Source: Ridgeia piscesae
Lineage: Eukaryota > Annelida > Polychaeta > Sabellida > Siboglinidae
DNA length: 64,000 nucleotides
Direction of reading: 5' to 3'
Assembly: GCA_025642075.2 (NCBI GenBank)
Contig: JAODUO010000073.1
Coordinates: 81,001-145,000 of the forward strand
The stretch's first letter is position 1, and every line of letters begins with the position of its first letter. This document shows, one piece after another, positions 1 through 12,069 of the stretch. The notes beneath the pieces were generated by a model. It saw only the letters and a program-made list of their open reading frames with translations, searched no databases and was not told where the DNA came from. The translations under genes were made by a program, and so were the position numbers.

Positions 1-1748
1 TCTCCGTAGGTTGGGTGTATCATCTACAATAAAACACTGCGCTGTGATTACACTGATCTCTCCGTAGGTTGGTGTATCATCTACAATAAAACACTGCGCT
101 GTGATTGCACTGATCTCTCCGTAGGTTGGGTGTATCATCTACAATAAAACACTGCGCTGTGATTACACTGATCTCTCCGTAGGTTGGGTGTATCATCTAC
201 AATAAAACACTGCGCTGTGATTACACTGATCTCTCCGTAGGTTGGGTGTATCATCTACAATAAAACACTGCGCTGTGATTACACTGATCTCTCCGTAGGT
301 TGGGTGTATCATCTACAATAAAACACTGCGCTGTGATTGCACTGATCTCTCCGTAGGTTGGGTGTATCATCTACAATAAAACACTGCGCTGTGATTACAC
401 TGATCTCTCCGTAGGTTGGGTGTATCATCTACAATAAAACACTGCGCTGTGATTGCACTGATCTCTCCGTAGGTTGGTGTATCATCTACAATAAAACAGT
501 GCGCTGTGATTACACTGATCTCTCCGTAGGTTGGGTGTATCATCTACAATAAAACACTGCGCTGTGATTACACTGATCTCTCCGTAGGTTGGTTGTATCA
601 TCTACAATAAAACAGTGCGCTGTGATTACACTGATCTCTCCGTAGGTTGGGTGTATCATCTACAATAAAACACTGCGCTGTGATTACACTGATCTCTCCG
701 TAGGTTGGGTGTATCATCTACAATAAAACAGTGCGCTGTGATTACACTGATCTCTCCGTAGGTTGGGTGTATCATCTACAATAAAACAGTGCGCTGTGAT
801 TACACTGATCTCTCCGTAGGTTGGGTGTATCATCTACAATAAAACAGTGCGCTGTGATTACACTGATCTCTCCGTAGGTTGGGTGTATCATCTACAATAA
901 AACACTGCGCTGTGATTGCACTGATCTCTCCGTAGGTTGGGTGTATCATCTACAATAAAACACTGCGCTGTGATTACACTGATCTCTCCGTAGGTTGGGT
1001 GTATCATCTACAATAAAACACTGCGCTGTGATTGCACTGATCTCTCCGTAGGTTGGGTGTATCATCTACAATAAAACACTGCGCTGTGATTACACTGATC
1101 TCTCCGTAGGTTGGGTGTATCATCTACAATAAAACACTGCGCTGTGATTGCACTGATCTCTCCGTAGGTTGGGTGTATCATCTACAATAAAACACTGCGC
1201 TGTGATTACACTGATCTCTCCGTAGGTTGGGTGTATCATCTACAATAAAACAGTGTGCTGTGATTACACTGATCTCTCCGTAAGTTGGGTGTATCATCTA
1301 CAATAACACACTGCGCTGTGATTACACTGATCTCTCCGTAGGTTGGGTGTATCATCTACAATAAAACACTGCGCTGTGATTGCACTGATCTCTCCATAGG
1401 TTGGGTGTATCATCTACAATAAAAACAGTGCGCTGTGATTGCACTGATCTCTCCGTAGGTTGGGTGTATCATCTACAATAAAAACAGTGCGCTGTGATTA
1501 CACTGATCTCTCCGTAGGTTGGGTGTATCATCTACAATAAAAATACTGCGCTGTGATTACACTGATCTCTCCGTAGGTTGGGTGTATCATCTACAATAAA
1601 ACACTGCGCTGTGATTACACTGATCTCTCCGTAGGTTGGGTGTATCATCTACAATAAAACAGTGCGCTGTGATTGCACTGATCTCTCCGTAGGTTGGGTG
1701 TATCATCTACAATAAAACAGTGCGCTGTGATTGCACTGATCTCTCCGT
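1..1748. repeat. 58-bp satellite array, about 30 copies, cut by the left edge
   Basis: A 58-bp unit beginning TCTCCGTAGGTTGGGTGTAT repeats head to tail from the first base to about 1748, where it breaks off into unique DNA after TCTCCGTTG. Units differ at a few positions: gattAcac or gattGcac, and acaCTgcgc or acaGTgcgc. A few single-base indels occur (a missing G near 70 and 475, extra A near 1425-1550). Between about 900 and 1210 the A/G variants alternate strictly, which suggests a 116-bp dimer. The array lies to the left of the last TBCB exon and is probably intronic. The true left end is not visible. Confidence 0.97.
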
Positions 1749-2470
1749 TGTTATTTCCCTAATGTCAACCCCAGATGGCCACCACACGTCTCCTTGGGCT
1801 TCTTGGATCAAGCGTTTTTGCATCTTCTTTGAATATTTAACCTGTTTTGTCAGTGTAAGAATAACAAACAACAGTTGGCATTGTCCTTTGAGAATCTATT
1901 AGCTGTCGTCACCTTAGGTTTAACCAGTTTTGGTCATTCTTTGTTATCCCTGCGGATGAAGTGGTGTCTAATAATAACTAGACACAGAAGTCACGTCTCG
2001 GCACTCAGGATGTTTTCTAGATCCATTTATATCTTGTTCAATAATGGTGTTTTTTCCTGAATAGCTATTCAATAAATCTTTATTACTTTTTTTAAATTAA
2101 ATTTGCAGACATCTGTGTTTATGCCTGTTGTTGAATTTACTGTGCACCAGATGTTGACTTTGAGATGCGGCAAGGATGCACCATGCACTAGCATTAGTTT
2201 GCATTTATCATCATTGCAAAAGCAGATGCACTATGAGTAGAAACTGTGAACTGTACCAGCCTTCGGCATGACTTACCAGCACTCGGTCTGTCCGCGGTGC
2301 TATATTGTGATGTACTCAGCATGAAGCATTCTAGAGAGCCTACCTTAAAGTCATCAAATAATTGTAGAAGTCTGTTTTTGCCACTGCATAAGATCTGCAT
2401 TAGTAATGTTTTCACACACGTCACTGGAGATGATGTTACAAATTGCAGTGTAGTCAGTTATTGTGTTATA
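1749..2470. other. Unique non-coding DNA, probably TBCB intron
   Basis: AT-rich unique sequence with only short chance open frames. No splice-bounded exon resembling the TBCB ubiquitin-like domain or the first part of the CAP-Gly domain was found here. Confidence 0.5.
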
Positions 2471-2568
2471 GGAATGTATTATACAGTTGTAAAGTGTACA
2501 ATAGGAATGTATTATACAGTTGTAAAGTGTACAATAGGAATGTATTATACAGTTGTAAAGTGTACAAC
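2471..2568. repeat. 33-bp tandem repeat, 3 copies
   Basis: Three copies of a 33-bp unit starting GGAATGTATTATACAGTTGT start at 2471, 2504 and 2537. The third diverges at its end. The unit is a multiple of three, so it creates a short false repetitive open frame on the + strand. Confidence 0.9.
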
Positions 2569-2650
2569 AGAAATGAATACATTCAACTGTTGGTAGTAAT
2601 CTTCTAATCAGTTCTGTTGTGTATTATGCTGGCAAGAACTTATTATAGTT

Positions 2651-2679
<29 letters not shown>

Positions 2680-2681
<2 letters not shown>

Positions 2682-3880
2682 GACCTTCCAAAGGATAGTA
2701 AAATGTTTGATGTTATTATGTATGCTGACGATACCACTTTATTTAGCTCAATCAATCATTTTCATAAACATTTATTGAACAAAACTCTGTAATTTTTTAT
2801 AATTTTTTATTATGAACTTCAAAAGATACATGAATGGATAAACATTACTAGATTATCACTAAATATGAACAAATGCAATGTTATGTCTGTCCATATATAT
2901 GCAAGACAAAGTCAGAAATTAATCACTTAGCATTAAACGGACCACAAATTGAAAGATTGAATTAATAAAAAATATTAGGTTTAACTTTAGATACAAATTT
3001 AAATTGGAAGACGGATGTTGTTAAATTATCAAACGAGTGTTCAAAATTTTTCGACATTTTGAACAGATAAAAATACATATTTCCATTAGAAATTTAAATC
3101 CTTTTATATATTTAACTATTATTATCTCATCCATTATTGTATCTTAGCGTGGGGTTACCAAGGTAGCCGGAAATAGTAAATTCAAAAGGAAGCTCTAATA
3201 ATTTTGACTATAAGCAAATACAATTCCCACTCTGAGCCACGTTTAAAAAAACTTTATTTCAAAAAAATAGACGATATTGTAATATTACATGAACTTCAAC
3301 TCTATTTTAAGTGCTTATAAAAACAATTTACCAGCCTATCTCTTAAACTGGAAATGTAATGCAATAACATCTGTACATAATTATAATACAAGGAGGACAA
3401 CTGGGTTGTACTTATTTAAAATAAAACATGAATTTGCAAAAAAGTTTTTAAGATACAACTTACCATATCATATTGACAATACCCCTAAATTAGTTGCTGC
3501 GAGATTTGAAACACACAGTTACCGAGGATTTGCTAATTATGTCAGAAATAATTTGTTTACTAAAATATGTTGAAACTTGTACAGTCTTCAATTGCTTCAT
3601 ATTATGTCAACAAATATAATGTATGTGTATACTATATCTGTGTATTGCTTATATGCAAATGTCTATATTGAAGCAAGACATACGACGGGTTGTCCTGCAC
3701 ATAACTTGATTTCTCTTTGTTTATCTGCACATCGTACTTCTGTGAATACAGCCTGTATAAATCGCAATTCACAATTACTTTAGTGGCTCGGACACCTGCT
3801 CTTGCTCCTGTGATAGCGACTATTAAGTCTTAATAGGAGTCACAGCTCCTTCTATTATATTACTGCAGAATTACATTGTT
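2680..3880 (+). mobile_element. Decayed non-LTR retrotransposon (LINE), 3' part of reverse transcriptase
   Basis: Translation from 2680 reads NDLPKDSKMFDVIMYADDTT; YADDT at 2721-2735 is the catalytic metal-binding box of reverse transcriptases. Downstream, in other frames and after stops, come LQKIHEWINITRLSLNMNKC (about 2815-2880), a LILAWG-like stretch near 3140-3160, and an open frame at 3289-3573 with HNYNTRRTTGLYLFKIKHEF, typical of the region after the RT domain in CR1/Jockey-type LINEs. Several in-frame stops and frameshifts show that the copy is dead. The 5' end and endonuclease are missing, as is usual for 5'-truncated insertions. About 300 bp after the last coding similarity looks like 3' UTR and runs into a (TA)n tract near 3887. 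It is in sense orientation within the presumed TBCB intron. The clade is not certain. Confidence 0.85.
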
Positions 3881-3886
3881 TGTGTG

Positions 3887-3890
3887 TACA

Positions 3891-3946
<56 letters not shown>

Positions 3947-3951
3947 TATAT

Positions 3952-3993
<42 letters not shown>

Positions 3994-4046
3994 TATACAT
4001 ATATATACATATATATATATATATATACATATATATAATATATGTA
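3887..4046. repeat. (TA)n microsatellite, imperfect
   Basis: About 160 bp of TA dinucleotides with occasional TACATA interruptions, directly at the 3' end of the LINE remnant. It may mark the LINE tail or target site. A shorter (TA)n lies at 2650-2680, just before the LINE. Confidence 0.95.
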
Positions 4047-4483
4047 TATTTAGGTGTCTATATGTGGGTGTATCTATACGTATATCTACGCATATGTAGA
4101 TATATACTTGTATTCTTTGTTGTTCGATTGTCTATTGGGGTCAAAAATAAACTTTCTTGTTCTTGTGTATCACATGTTTAGAGACTGGTGTCAGTTTTGT
4201 AGAGAGATAATGACCAACTGAACACTATGACACATGCTGTCTGTCATCAGTCAACTAAACACACTGTCATAATGGATAACTCAACCCTGCCACACAAGAC
4301 ACAGTGTCTGCGATATGAACAGTGATTCTAATGAAATAGCATGGTTTTTATAGCTCAACTTGTTTATGGACAACACAAACATCAGGTGTTTCGCACAGTT
4401 TCTAGATTAGGCCAATGCACAGTTAATTAGTGACACAAGTCGGGATATCCAGAATAACGGTATTCCTACGCGTGCGTCACGCA

Positions 4484-4551
<68 letters not shown>

Positions 4552-5365
4552 CCTAGATCTGTTTATTCCATAAAATTATATATCATTATGCAATTCTGAT
4601 TCTGGCACCTTGTTTAATTATTGTGACACACTATTTAATTCCATTACCACCTGTGGTATCATTCTTCCGTTATGATAACGACTCTGTTAGACTTATATTT
4701 TACACTGAATATATATCATTTGTACCAATCCTTCAGGCTCTGCTCCTTGTGGTCAGTGATGTCCACTACAGAACTATGGTCATTGGAAAGGTCAACATAA
4801 AACTTTGAATTTTGTGAAATGTGTATATTTTATAGATTTTTATAATCAAATAAGTGCTGGTGTCTCTAATATAGCCTTTTTCAGTTGTGCTCTATTCATC
4901 AACAGTCTCAAATATTAAGGGCCAACCAGGCCTGAACAATGTAACATGTTAAAAGTCCGACAATGAATTTGATGGCCCAGTAATATCAGCAATCCACCTT
5001 GTAGCACGTATCAGAACTGTAGACCTGGTACTCTAAGTGTGTCAAGTCAGATTTCAAACGAGTAGCAGACAATTGCAGAGCCTATTGTTTTAATAGAACC
5101 CACGTACTGAATTGATAATAACTAGTGTGTGTGTGTGTATGTGTGTGCTGTGTTTGCTCTAAATAGATTCTGAATCAAGTGTTTTTGTTTGAAAAAGTAC
5201 TGTCTGCTGAAAGCAAGTCTTTGTAGCTTTGCCGTATTCAGCATACACATAATTTTATTTTAATGTCATTTAAAGTGGCATATAAAAAATATGTTGGGTG
5301 ATTTGAATTAATTATGGAACTTAAATTGTAGTAACCATGCTAATGGATGACTGTTATGTTTGCAG
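4047..5365 (+). other. Intronic DNA upstream of the last TBCB exon
   Basis: Mostly unique AT-rich sequence with a (CA)n tract at about 4489-4549. The stretch ends in a clear 3' splice site, ctgttatgtttgcag at 5351-5365, with a T-rich run before AG. No other TBCB exon was recognised here, so the preceding exon is likely beyond the left edge. Confidence 0.6.
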
Positions 5366-5483
5366 TGTGCAAGGCAAGAAGTACTTTGAGTGTCCCCCAA
5401 AGTACGGTGGGTTTGTGAAGCCAAGTCAGGTGACAACAGGCGACTTCCCTGAGCTTGGACTCGATGATCTCGATGAAATGTAA
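5366..5483 (+). CDS. TBCB: Tubulin-folding cofactor B, last coding exon (CAP-Gly end)
   Basis: Tubulin-folding cofactor B acts in the cytosol with cofactor E in alpha-tubulin folding and in alpha/beta-tubulin heterodimer assembly and disassembly. It has an N-terminal ubiquitin-like domain and a C-terminal CAP-Gly domain. This exon starts after tttgcag with one base completing a split codon. It then reads [20 protein letters not shown] and [11 protein letters not shown], and ends in DLDEM with TAA at 5481-5483. The G-K-x-Y-F-x-C, KYG-x-FVKP and V-x-GDFPE order and the acidic tail ending D-E-M/I are those of the TBCB C-terminus; the final residues match the conserved EEY/DEI-like tail only loosely. 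The frame closes exactly at the expected length. Upstream exons are outside the window. Other CAP-Gly proteins rarely end just after the domain, so TBCB is much the best fit. Confidence 0.93.
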
Positions 5484-5502
5484 GTATAGCTACAGCACAT
5501 CC

Positions 5503-5880
5503 TGAAGACAGGCAGGTCCCCCCTGGGAGGTTGAAGACAGGCGGGCCCCACCCTGGGAGATTGAAGACAGACGGGCCCCTCTGGGAGGTTGAAGACAGGC
5601 GGGTCCGCCCTGGGAGGTTGAAGACAGGCGGGCCCCACCCTGGGAGGTTGAAGACCGGCGGGCCCCCCTGGGAGGTTGAAGACAGGCGGGTCCCCCCTGG
5701 GAGGTTGAAGACAGACGGGCCCCACCCTGGGAGGTTGAAGACAGGCGGGCCCCACCCTGGGAGGTTGAAGACCGGCGGGCCCCCCTGGGAGGTTGAAGAC
5801 AGGCGGGTCCCCCTGGGAGGTTGAAGACAGACGGGGCCCCCCTGGGAGGTTGAAGACAGGCGGGCCCCACCCTGGGAGGC
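5503..5880. repeat. 28-31-bp GC-rich minisatellite in the TBCB 3' UTR region
   Basis: About 13 units built on GGGAGGTTGAAGACAGGCGG followed by a C-run of variable length (tccccc, ccccaccc, ccccccc), starting 19 bp after the TBCB stop. Length variation lies mostly in the C-run. The unit is strongly strand-asymmetric in short blocks. All the ~100-140-codon open frames here on both strands are repeat artefacts. If the 3' UTR extends this far, the transcript would carry the array. Confidence 0.93.
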
Positions 5881-6011
5881 TGGTCAGATAATGACAAGGA
5901 AAGCTGCTTCATGTGGCTGATAATGGGACACTGTTAATGGGTGATGGTCGTACATAATTGGGATAATTGAGTCAGTTCACATGGTTCAGGTGCCCACAGT
6001 AGATGAATAAT

Positions 6012-6230
6012 TGTTAGAAACACTATGTCGCCCAAGACATGATCACTCCTACAAACACATCAAGTAGCAGCATTCCAAAATGGAACAGATTATCGGCTGA
6101 TCGTGTAGGTGCTAGTGTTGATATGTTTAAAAATGAAATCAACATATACCTAAGAAGGGCGGGGTACATTTAGATAGATAGGTTGGACTCTCGATAAGCC
6201 AAAGGGCTTCCTTGTCCACCTGCCATCTAG
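6012..6230 (+). mobile_element. CR1-like LINE remnant, extreme C-terminus of RT ORF
   Basis: The + strand reads ETLCRPRHDHSYKHIK from about 6017. After a frameshift it reads SIPKWNRLSADRVGASVDMF at 6070-6130, continuing KNEINIYLRRAGYI to a stop near 6168. The pattern IPxWNxLPxxVVxAxSVxxFKxxLDxxL is the hallmark of the C-terminal tail of CR1/L2-type reverse transcriptase ORFs. The piece is short and frameshifted, so non-functional. It lies in the 3' flank of TBCB in the same orientation. Confidence 0.7.
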
Positions 6231-7667
6231 AGTTGATTCTCAAGGTGGCGATCTTGTCTTTTTAAATCTTGTTACAAGTAATGCTTTTTATTTTTTAGAA
6301 GATGATTTGTTGATGGCTGGTGACGTCACCTCAGATGTGATTCTGTTAGGAGGCCGTGTATGGCTGGCTTTGCAATGAACCAGTTTAATAATGAAATGAC
6401 ATCAATGAATATATCAACATTACGCATCATCTTGTTATCACTCCTGTACAATGGCAAACACGGGAAATGGAAATCCAGTGAACGCAGAAACCTGAGTGAA
6501 GCGGCAGTTGTAACTTGACAAAAACTATTCTGGCAGCTAGGAGGGTATAAGGAACGAAGACATACTAGACAGGACAAATGTAACGAGGTGTAGACTTGAT
6601 AGTTAGATAATATTCTTTAACACTGTGTATGATAACGACAAATGATTAATGATCAACAGACACGTGATACATAATACAAGGAGGAAATGTGTAGGATTGG
6701 TAATAAAATGGTGACAAAGACATTGCATAATGCAGGAGGGTTTCTTGCAAGTTGTGTATATTACTAATAGAGGAAAATGTAGGAATAATAATAGTTGGCA
6801 ACAAGTCATTCCACCAATACAATCTATCAACAAAAGTGTCCCAGTTAGGCTGAAATAAGTAAATGTTGATGTATGTCAAATTTTACTCAGAGCGTAAGTT
6901 GTCCAGTGTGTAACCAGTGTGATCATGCTTTGGAAAACGTTTCTGACTTCAAGTGTCACTGTTGCAGGTAACCAGCAAGAAACAAGACCCCCCCCAAGGA
7001 CGTCAACCACACGTTTACACCTGTGAGACACTGATACAGATCTGTTTGCTTTCATGAATTCTCATGGTTCTTTATGCCAATATCAGTGTATATACCAAGA
7101 GCTAATTTATTTCCCATATATGTCTATTTATACTTTGGTACTGCAATGATTACAGACACATATGGAGCCTTGTCAATATCACTGGCATTCTGTTAAAGAA
7201 TTGTTTGTATTACTGAATTGTTTAACTGCCATAAGTTACAACTGCACACTTTGATTGCTGTTTATGAAGCTGTACTTTGTTTTTTCGTTCCAAAAATTAC
7301 AAGTTAGAATGGGTACTTTGAATGCGTGCTATAAAAACACCTGATAGAAGAATAACCAACCACTGAAGAAGAGTTTCAAGTCACTGCTGTGTTGAACACC
7401 CGTGATACAAGGAACATTAGATCAACGAAATGGTTTGTTCTAGTCCCAAAATGTGCTCCAAGCTTCCAGTGTATGAACAGAAATTAGGCATTCACTTGAT
7501 GGGTGTTCTCGTAAGTTTGTGAAGTCAAGTAGAACATGGGGGTTGACTGTCATAGCGTATCTCAGGGGAAATACATTGCTACAGTGGCACCATCTAGTAA
7601 GTAAACGGTAAAGTAATTTGATACTAATGCTGTATTAAAAAACTGCAAGTTCCATATTATCTATCAG

Positions 7668-7700
<33 letters not shown>

Positions 7701-9008
7701 TTATCGTGATTGTTTCCACCCATAAGTGACATCTTTGAGTTATGTGAAAGAAACGTATCCAACTATAGGAGGATAGTCACTCGTGAAAACCGTAATCTTC
7801 TGAGATATCATTTCCTTTGACGTTGTCTAATTTAATCTTCCCACTAAGATATGTCAGTCGCCTTCGGGTCTAGTCTCGGAATAAAGGTCAAAGGTTAAGG
7901 ACAATCAATATTTTTCAGTACCAACTGATTCTCCGGTGTGAACAAACTGGTGATAGTGTGCATATTAGTATATTATGTTTGCTTATATGTGTTATATTTA
8001 ATAATTTTATATGACACCTTACAGGAGTATATAATAAAATGTTATTATCAAACACATCGTTTTGTTCGTGCTCGTATCGTATTGGAAGAGTAAAATATCA
8101 GTGCAGTGGTAGGAAATAATATATATTTGCTCCTTGTCTGTAATCATTTGCATTTGAATACATGAATAAATGTGAGTGTGTACATGCTAGCTGAGTGACG
8201 TGGCTGAGACATGCTAGCTGAGTCACGTGGCAAGAAGTGTTCCAAGGACAGATGGTATAGCTGAGAAAGTAGATCATTAGATGTAGCACGTTTCATGGTA
8301 CGCTGGTGGTAGATGACAAGAAATAACAAGACTGTCATTAAGGTTTGACGTCACACACAGACTGATCTTGGCTATGTATTCAATTGAGTGTATGCCGCCA
8401 TTTTGGCTAGGAATTCATATGTTGATCAGTGCATCATACCGAGCATGTGGCTAGAACTAATTAAATGCTTCTAGTCCGTCTTTGTGTTTCACCGTGAGAC
8501 ACTGAGAACCTACAGTCGATTAACTCTAGTAATTCACGTTGCATATAGGCCATGTAACGAAACCTGGCATGCCATTTATTGATTCAAAACACTAATGATA
8601 AACAACTTGATACGTCATATGATGACGTCACGTGACCGATTGATTACAATGGATGACGTTGTTGCGTTCATTAAAATCATCTTGCGTATTTGTAAAGTTA
8701 TATGTTATATTTGCTTCTATCCATAAATGTTGGCAACGATGTAACCTGAAAAGGTACAAATATAAAATAAATGATAGTCTCATTTAAACTTAACTTTGTT
8801 AACATTTGTATATTAGGCCTATAGTCTAGCCTCAATATTTAGGGTAGGGAGGGATTATTTTTCATAAGTATTACTCTCCCGCCATCTTCATTTGAGAAGT
8901 GGTTCGAGCTGCCGGAGGATAGGCTGACGGTGGCTGGGTGGCACTGCGGCAAAACATTCTCAAACAATTTCATTCCGACGGCCGGGCTCTTTCTGCACCC
9001 ATTTTAGA
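6231..9008. other. Intergenic DNA between the convergent genes (left part)
   Basis: AT-rich unique sequence without recognisable exons. It contains AATAAA hexamers (about 6700, 7882, 8031) that could serve TBCB polyadenylation, a (TA)n tract at 7670-7698, and a direct repeat of about 30 bp around 8187-8231 (gctagctgagt-acgtgg twice). Only short chance open frames occur on either strand. Confidence 0.5.
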
Positions 9009-9073
9009 TCTGCCCCCCCCCCCTCCCCCTCCCATTCACTCCCTCTCCCCCCTCTCTTTATCTCTCTGTCCCT

Positions 9074-9148
<75 letters not shown>
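9009..9148. repeat. Polypyrimidine tract ending in (CT)n
   Basis: C-runs and CCCTCT blocks grade into about 70 bp of pure CT dinucleotides on the + strand. Such mirror-symmetric homopurine/homopyrimidine DNA can adopt triplex structure. Confidence 0.95.
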
Positions 9149-9152
<4 letters not shown>

Positions 9153-10622
9153 AAGCTTGTGATTTATATAATAATAGCAGTATGACCTAATCTTAGTGAG
9201 TGGCTGAATATGAAAAGTTTCCAGAACCTGTCAATACGATAGAGGATGCGACGGTCTTTACTACATTGCCGTGGTTTGTGTCGTTTTCTATTAACTTAGA
9301 CAATTAGTTGTTAAGTGTTGTTTCGCTTATAGCTTCGTGTTGCTACGTAGCAGCGATATTAGTGGACTCGGCTGTGATGGATCACCGTCCGAGCACTAGG
9401 CAATAACGGACGGTTTGATGCGATTTTATTGTTCATTTGCGGTTCAACGACATGTGTATGCAGATCAACATAAGGTGAAATCTTAATATTTATGTATTAT
9501 TTATTGCCGCGGTCAAAGATCCACCTTTAGGATCAGGGAGACCAACACACACATGTTGGTGAACCTCACATTGTTGAGACGAACCGCGCGTTATTTTCAC
9601 TTTCTCGTCGCAGTAGTTCACACGCGGGTTCTTTGGAGTGCGGCGTGTTTGCTGTGTGTCAATATTCCAGGTACCAGAACAAACATCATTAAAACATTCC
9701 AGCAGTAATCGAAATGAGACTGGATTCCGCGGAGAATCTAAAACACAAAACGTGAACGCGATGTCCACTACTGGCCCATTGCCCGAGAACGCGACCAATG
9801 CGCTGGTATATTTAGACGCCACCGCGACAAGACGCGGACTTTCTTGGCGAATCGTCTAATATGGCGTCAAGTCGGATTCATTTCAAACTGGATATCGCAG
9901 AAGACGAGCATCTGCAGACAGACGGTTTACGTGGCGATTCAAGGCGTTCGTTCAATCTGTGCGGTGTTCCAAAAATACATTCCATCGACGACGTCCGCTT
10001 GAGAAGGTTATTATTTTCGCTCGTCACTTCATGAAAGGTTTCGAATCAGTGTGAGACGTCTTCTTTGGTTGAACGACAACACAATCGATGATTCACCCGG
10101 GCGCTAATTTATGCTATTTTACGGCAACGGTGGAATCACCGGCTGCTACTTCAAATAATAGTATAATACTAATAATAATCTATAATAAATATACCAGAAA
10201 ATAACGCTAACCATAACTAGGCGAAAGCATCGTAAGTTGTTAAAAAGGCAAGTAATTCTGTTATGAACATATTATATCGTGGTCTAGCATGGTCTCTTGA
10301 AACACGTATGCCATCATATACCATGGTAGATTTTTGTATACCATAAAATGGCAGAGGTTCACTGAATGTCATAGTAAACCATGACAAATCATGATGTTTT
10401 GAACTATAACATAGCATAGCTTATCACGATATATCATGCTATATCGTTATACGTTAGACTGGTTTCACATTTAAAAAACACAGATGTAGTCGGCTTGGAA
10501 ACACATCAGCCAAAAAGACGATGCAGTGAACTAACGAAGTGTAAGTGAAATATGTAACCTCTGCCCACGTAACGCTGCATCTGTTGCACCTGAAACATAA
10601 GAATGTACGTTACAGGGCCGTG

Positions 10623-10654
<32 letters not shown>

Positions 10655-10692
10655 CAATATCAGCTGCCGTGTGCAACCGAGAGGTGGTTTCT
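9149..10692. other. Intergenic unique DNA
   Basis: No recognised gene. A 110-codon open frame on the - strand (9490-9822) has no family resemblance. A (TA)n tract at 10624-10654 precedes the foldback element. Several ATG/CAT-rich near-palindromes (around 10280-10450) are AT-rich chance structures. Confidence 0.45.
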
Positions 10693-10896
10693 CTCTCATT
10701 TTACTTGCTTCCCAACGGTTCCTATCAGGAAGGTAACACGCACATAACATACGTAGTATAACATGATACTTAATTATATATATGTGTGTGTGTGTGTGTA
10801 ATGTTATACTACGTATACTAAAAGTTAAATGGTATGTGTGTGTTTGTGCGTGTTACCTTCCTAATAGAAACCGTTGGAAAACAAGTAAAATGAGAG
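10693..10896. mobile_element. Foldback (inverted-repeat) element
   Basis: The left arm 10693-10764 (ctctcattttacttg ... acgtagtataacat) is matched in reverse complement by the right arm 10801-10896 (atgttatactacgta ... caagtaaaatgagag). Mismatches are few, and the right arm carries one internal insertion of about 20 bp. The loop of about 36 bp contains short (TA)n and (TG)n. The structure is flanked on the left by (TA)n and on the right directly by a (CA)n tract. Such long hairpins are typical of non-autonomous foldback/MITE DNA transposons. No transposase or clear target-site duplication was identified. Confidence 0.75.
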
Positions 10897-10897
10897 T

Positions 10898-10991
<94 letters not shown>

Positions 10992-11236
10992 CACACACAC
11001 ACATATGGTGTGTGTATGTATATATATATATATACATATATATACATATATATACATACACATACATACATATATATATATATATAATTATTATTTTCCG
11101 AAAAGAAGTTGTATTTGTTTATTTTGGGAGAATTTGTTTGAACACCACTACTTGCTTCTGGCAACACGCTACCATATACCACACGCACACGCACACGCAC
11201 ACGCACACGCACACGCACACGCGCACACACACGAGG
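10897..11236. repeat. Compound microsatellite: (CA)n, (TA)n, (GCACAC)n
   Basis: About 100 bp of (CA)n from 10900, then TA-rich sequence at 11018-11086, unique sequence to about 11175, and the hexamer GCACAC repeated to 11232. The long open frames on both strands (HTHTH, VCVCV) are dinucleotide artefacts. Confidence 0.97.
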
Positions 11237-12033
11237 ACGTACTTGGAGAAAACAGTAAGTGAAACCACTGCTCTCATCAACACAATACGACCGATCCGTT
11301 CCATTAATGGAAAGTCTAATTTTAGCGTGCGACAACTCGCTGTCAAGACAACCTGGCGGCTCAGTTAATGTCTGATGGTTGCATTTAGTCGCCAAGGCGG
11401 TGGAGTATGACGACGATCGGTGTCTTCTACACGTTGGCTTTTGTTGGTACGAAATAGTGGAATATTGTTACCACGAAGAGTCATATTGAAGATTTAAAAA
11501 GGCAATGAGACATTACAGCTGGAGAACATATGAACAAGAAACACCATACGATTAGGATTTAGTGGTATGTGTTGAATATATTAATATGCATTAGTATTTG
11601 CGAACAGTATGAGAACACGCGTTGTGTGTTTTGTCATAATTTGTAACCGAGTACCTGGTATGCACACATCCGAATAATAGCACCAAGGTATATCGTTACG
11701 TAAATGTTTTGTTTATAAAATAAAAACTGTGCTTCTCTCCTTGCTTAGTTTTTTATAGTCTGTTTTTATTTGTATGTATTGTATCCTATGTATTTGCTCT
11801 ATATTGTTTCGGAAAAAATCACTCGATGAAATCGTTGTTCAACAGTTGTACAACAATTGTTCACCATCCGACACCCGTGAAACGATATCGACGTCTGACG
11901 GTGCTCCTCTGGGCGTAGGCTCCTCTGGGCGTAGGCTCCTCTGGGCGTAGTCCAATTTAGATGTACGGCCTTCCTAGGTCTGATTTCTATCAATGGTGTC
12001 AGCTGTACATTTAATAACAATTGTAATTATGTT

Positions 12034-12069
<36 letters not shown>

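Noticed and set aside
1..1748. Possible CRISPR array (regular repeats).
   Set aside because: No unique spacers: the whole 58-bp unit repeats head to tail in an animal genome.
9490..9822. 110-codon - strand frame considered as an exon upstream of other genes.
   Set aside because: No match to K2P, TBCB or another family; lies downstream of the K2P gene in its reading direction.
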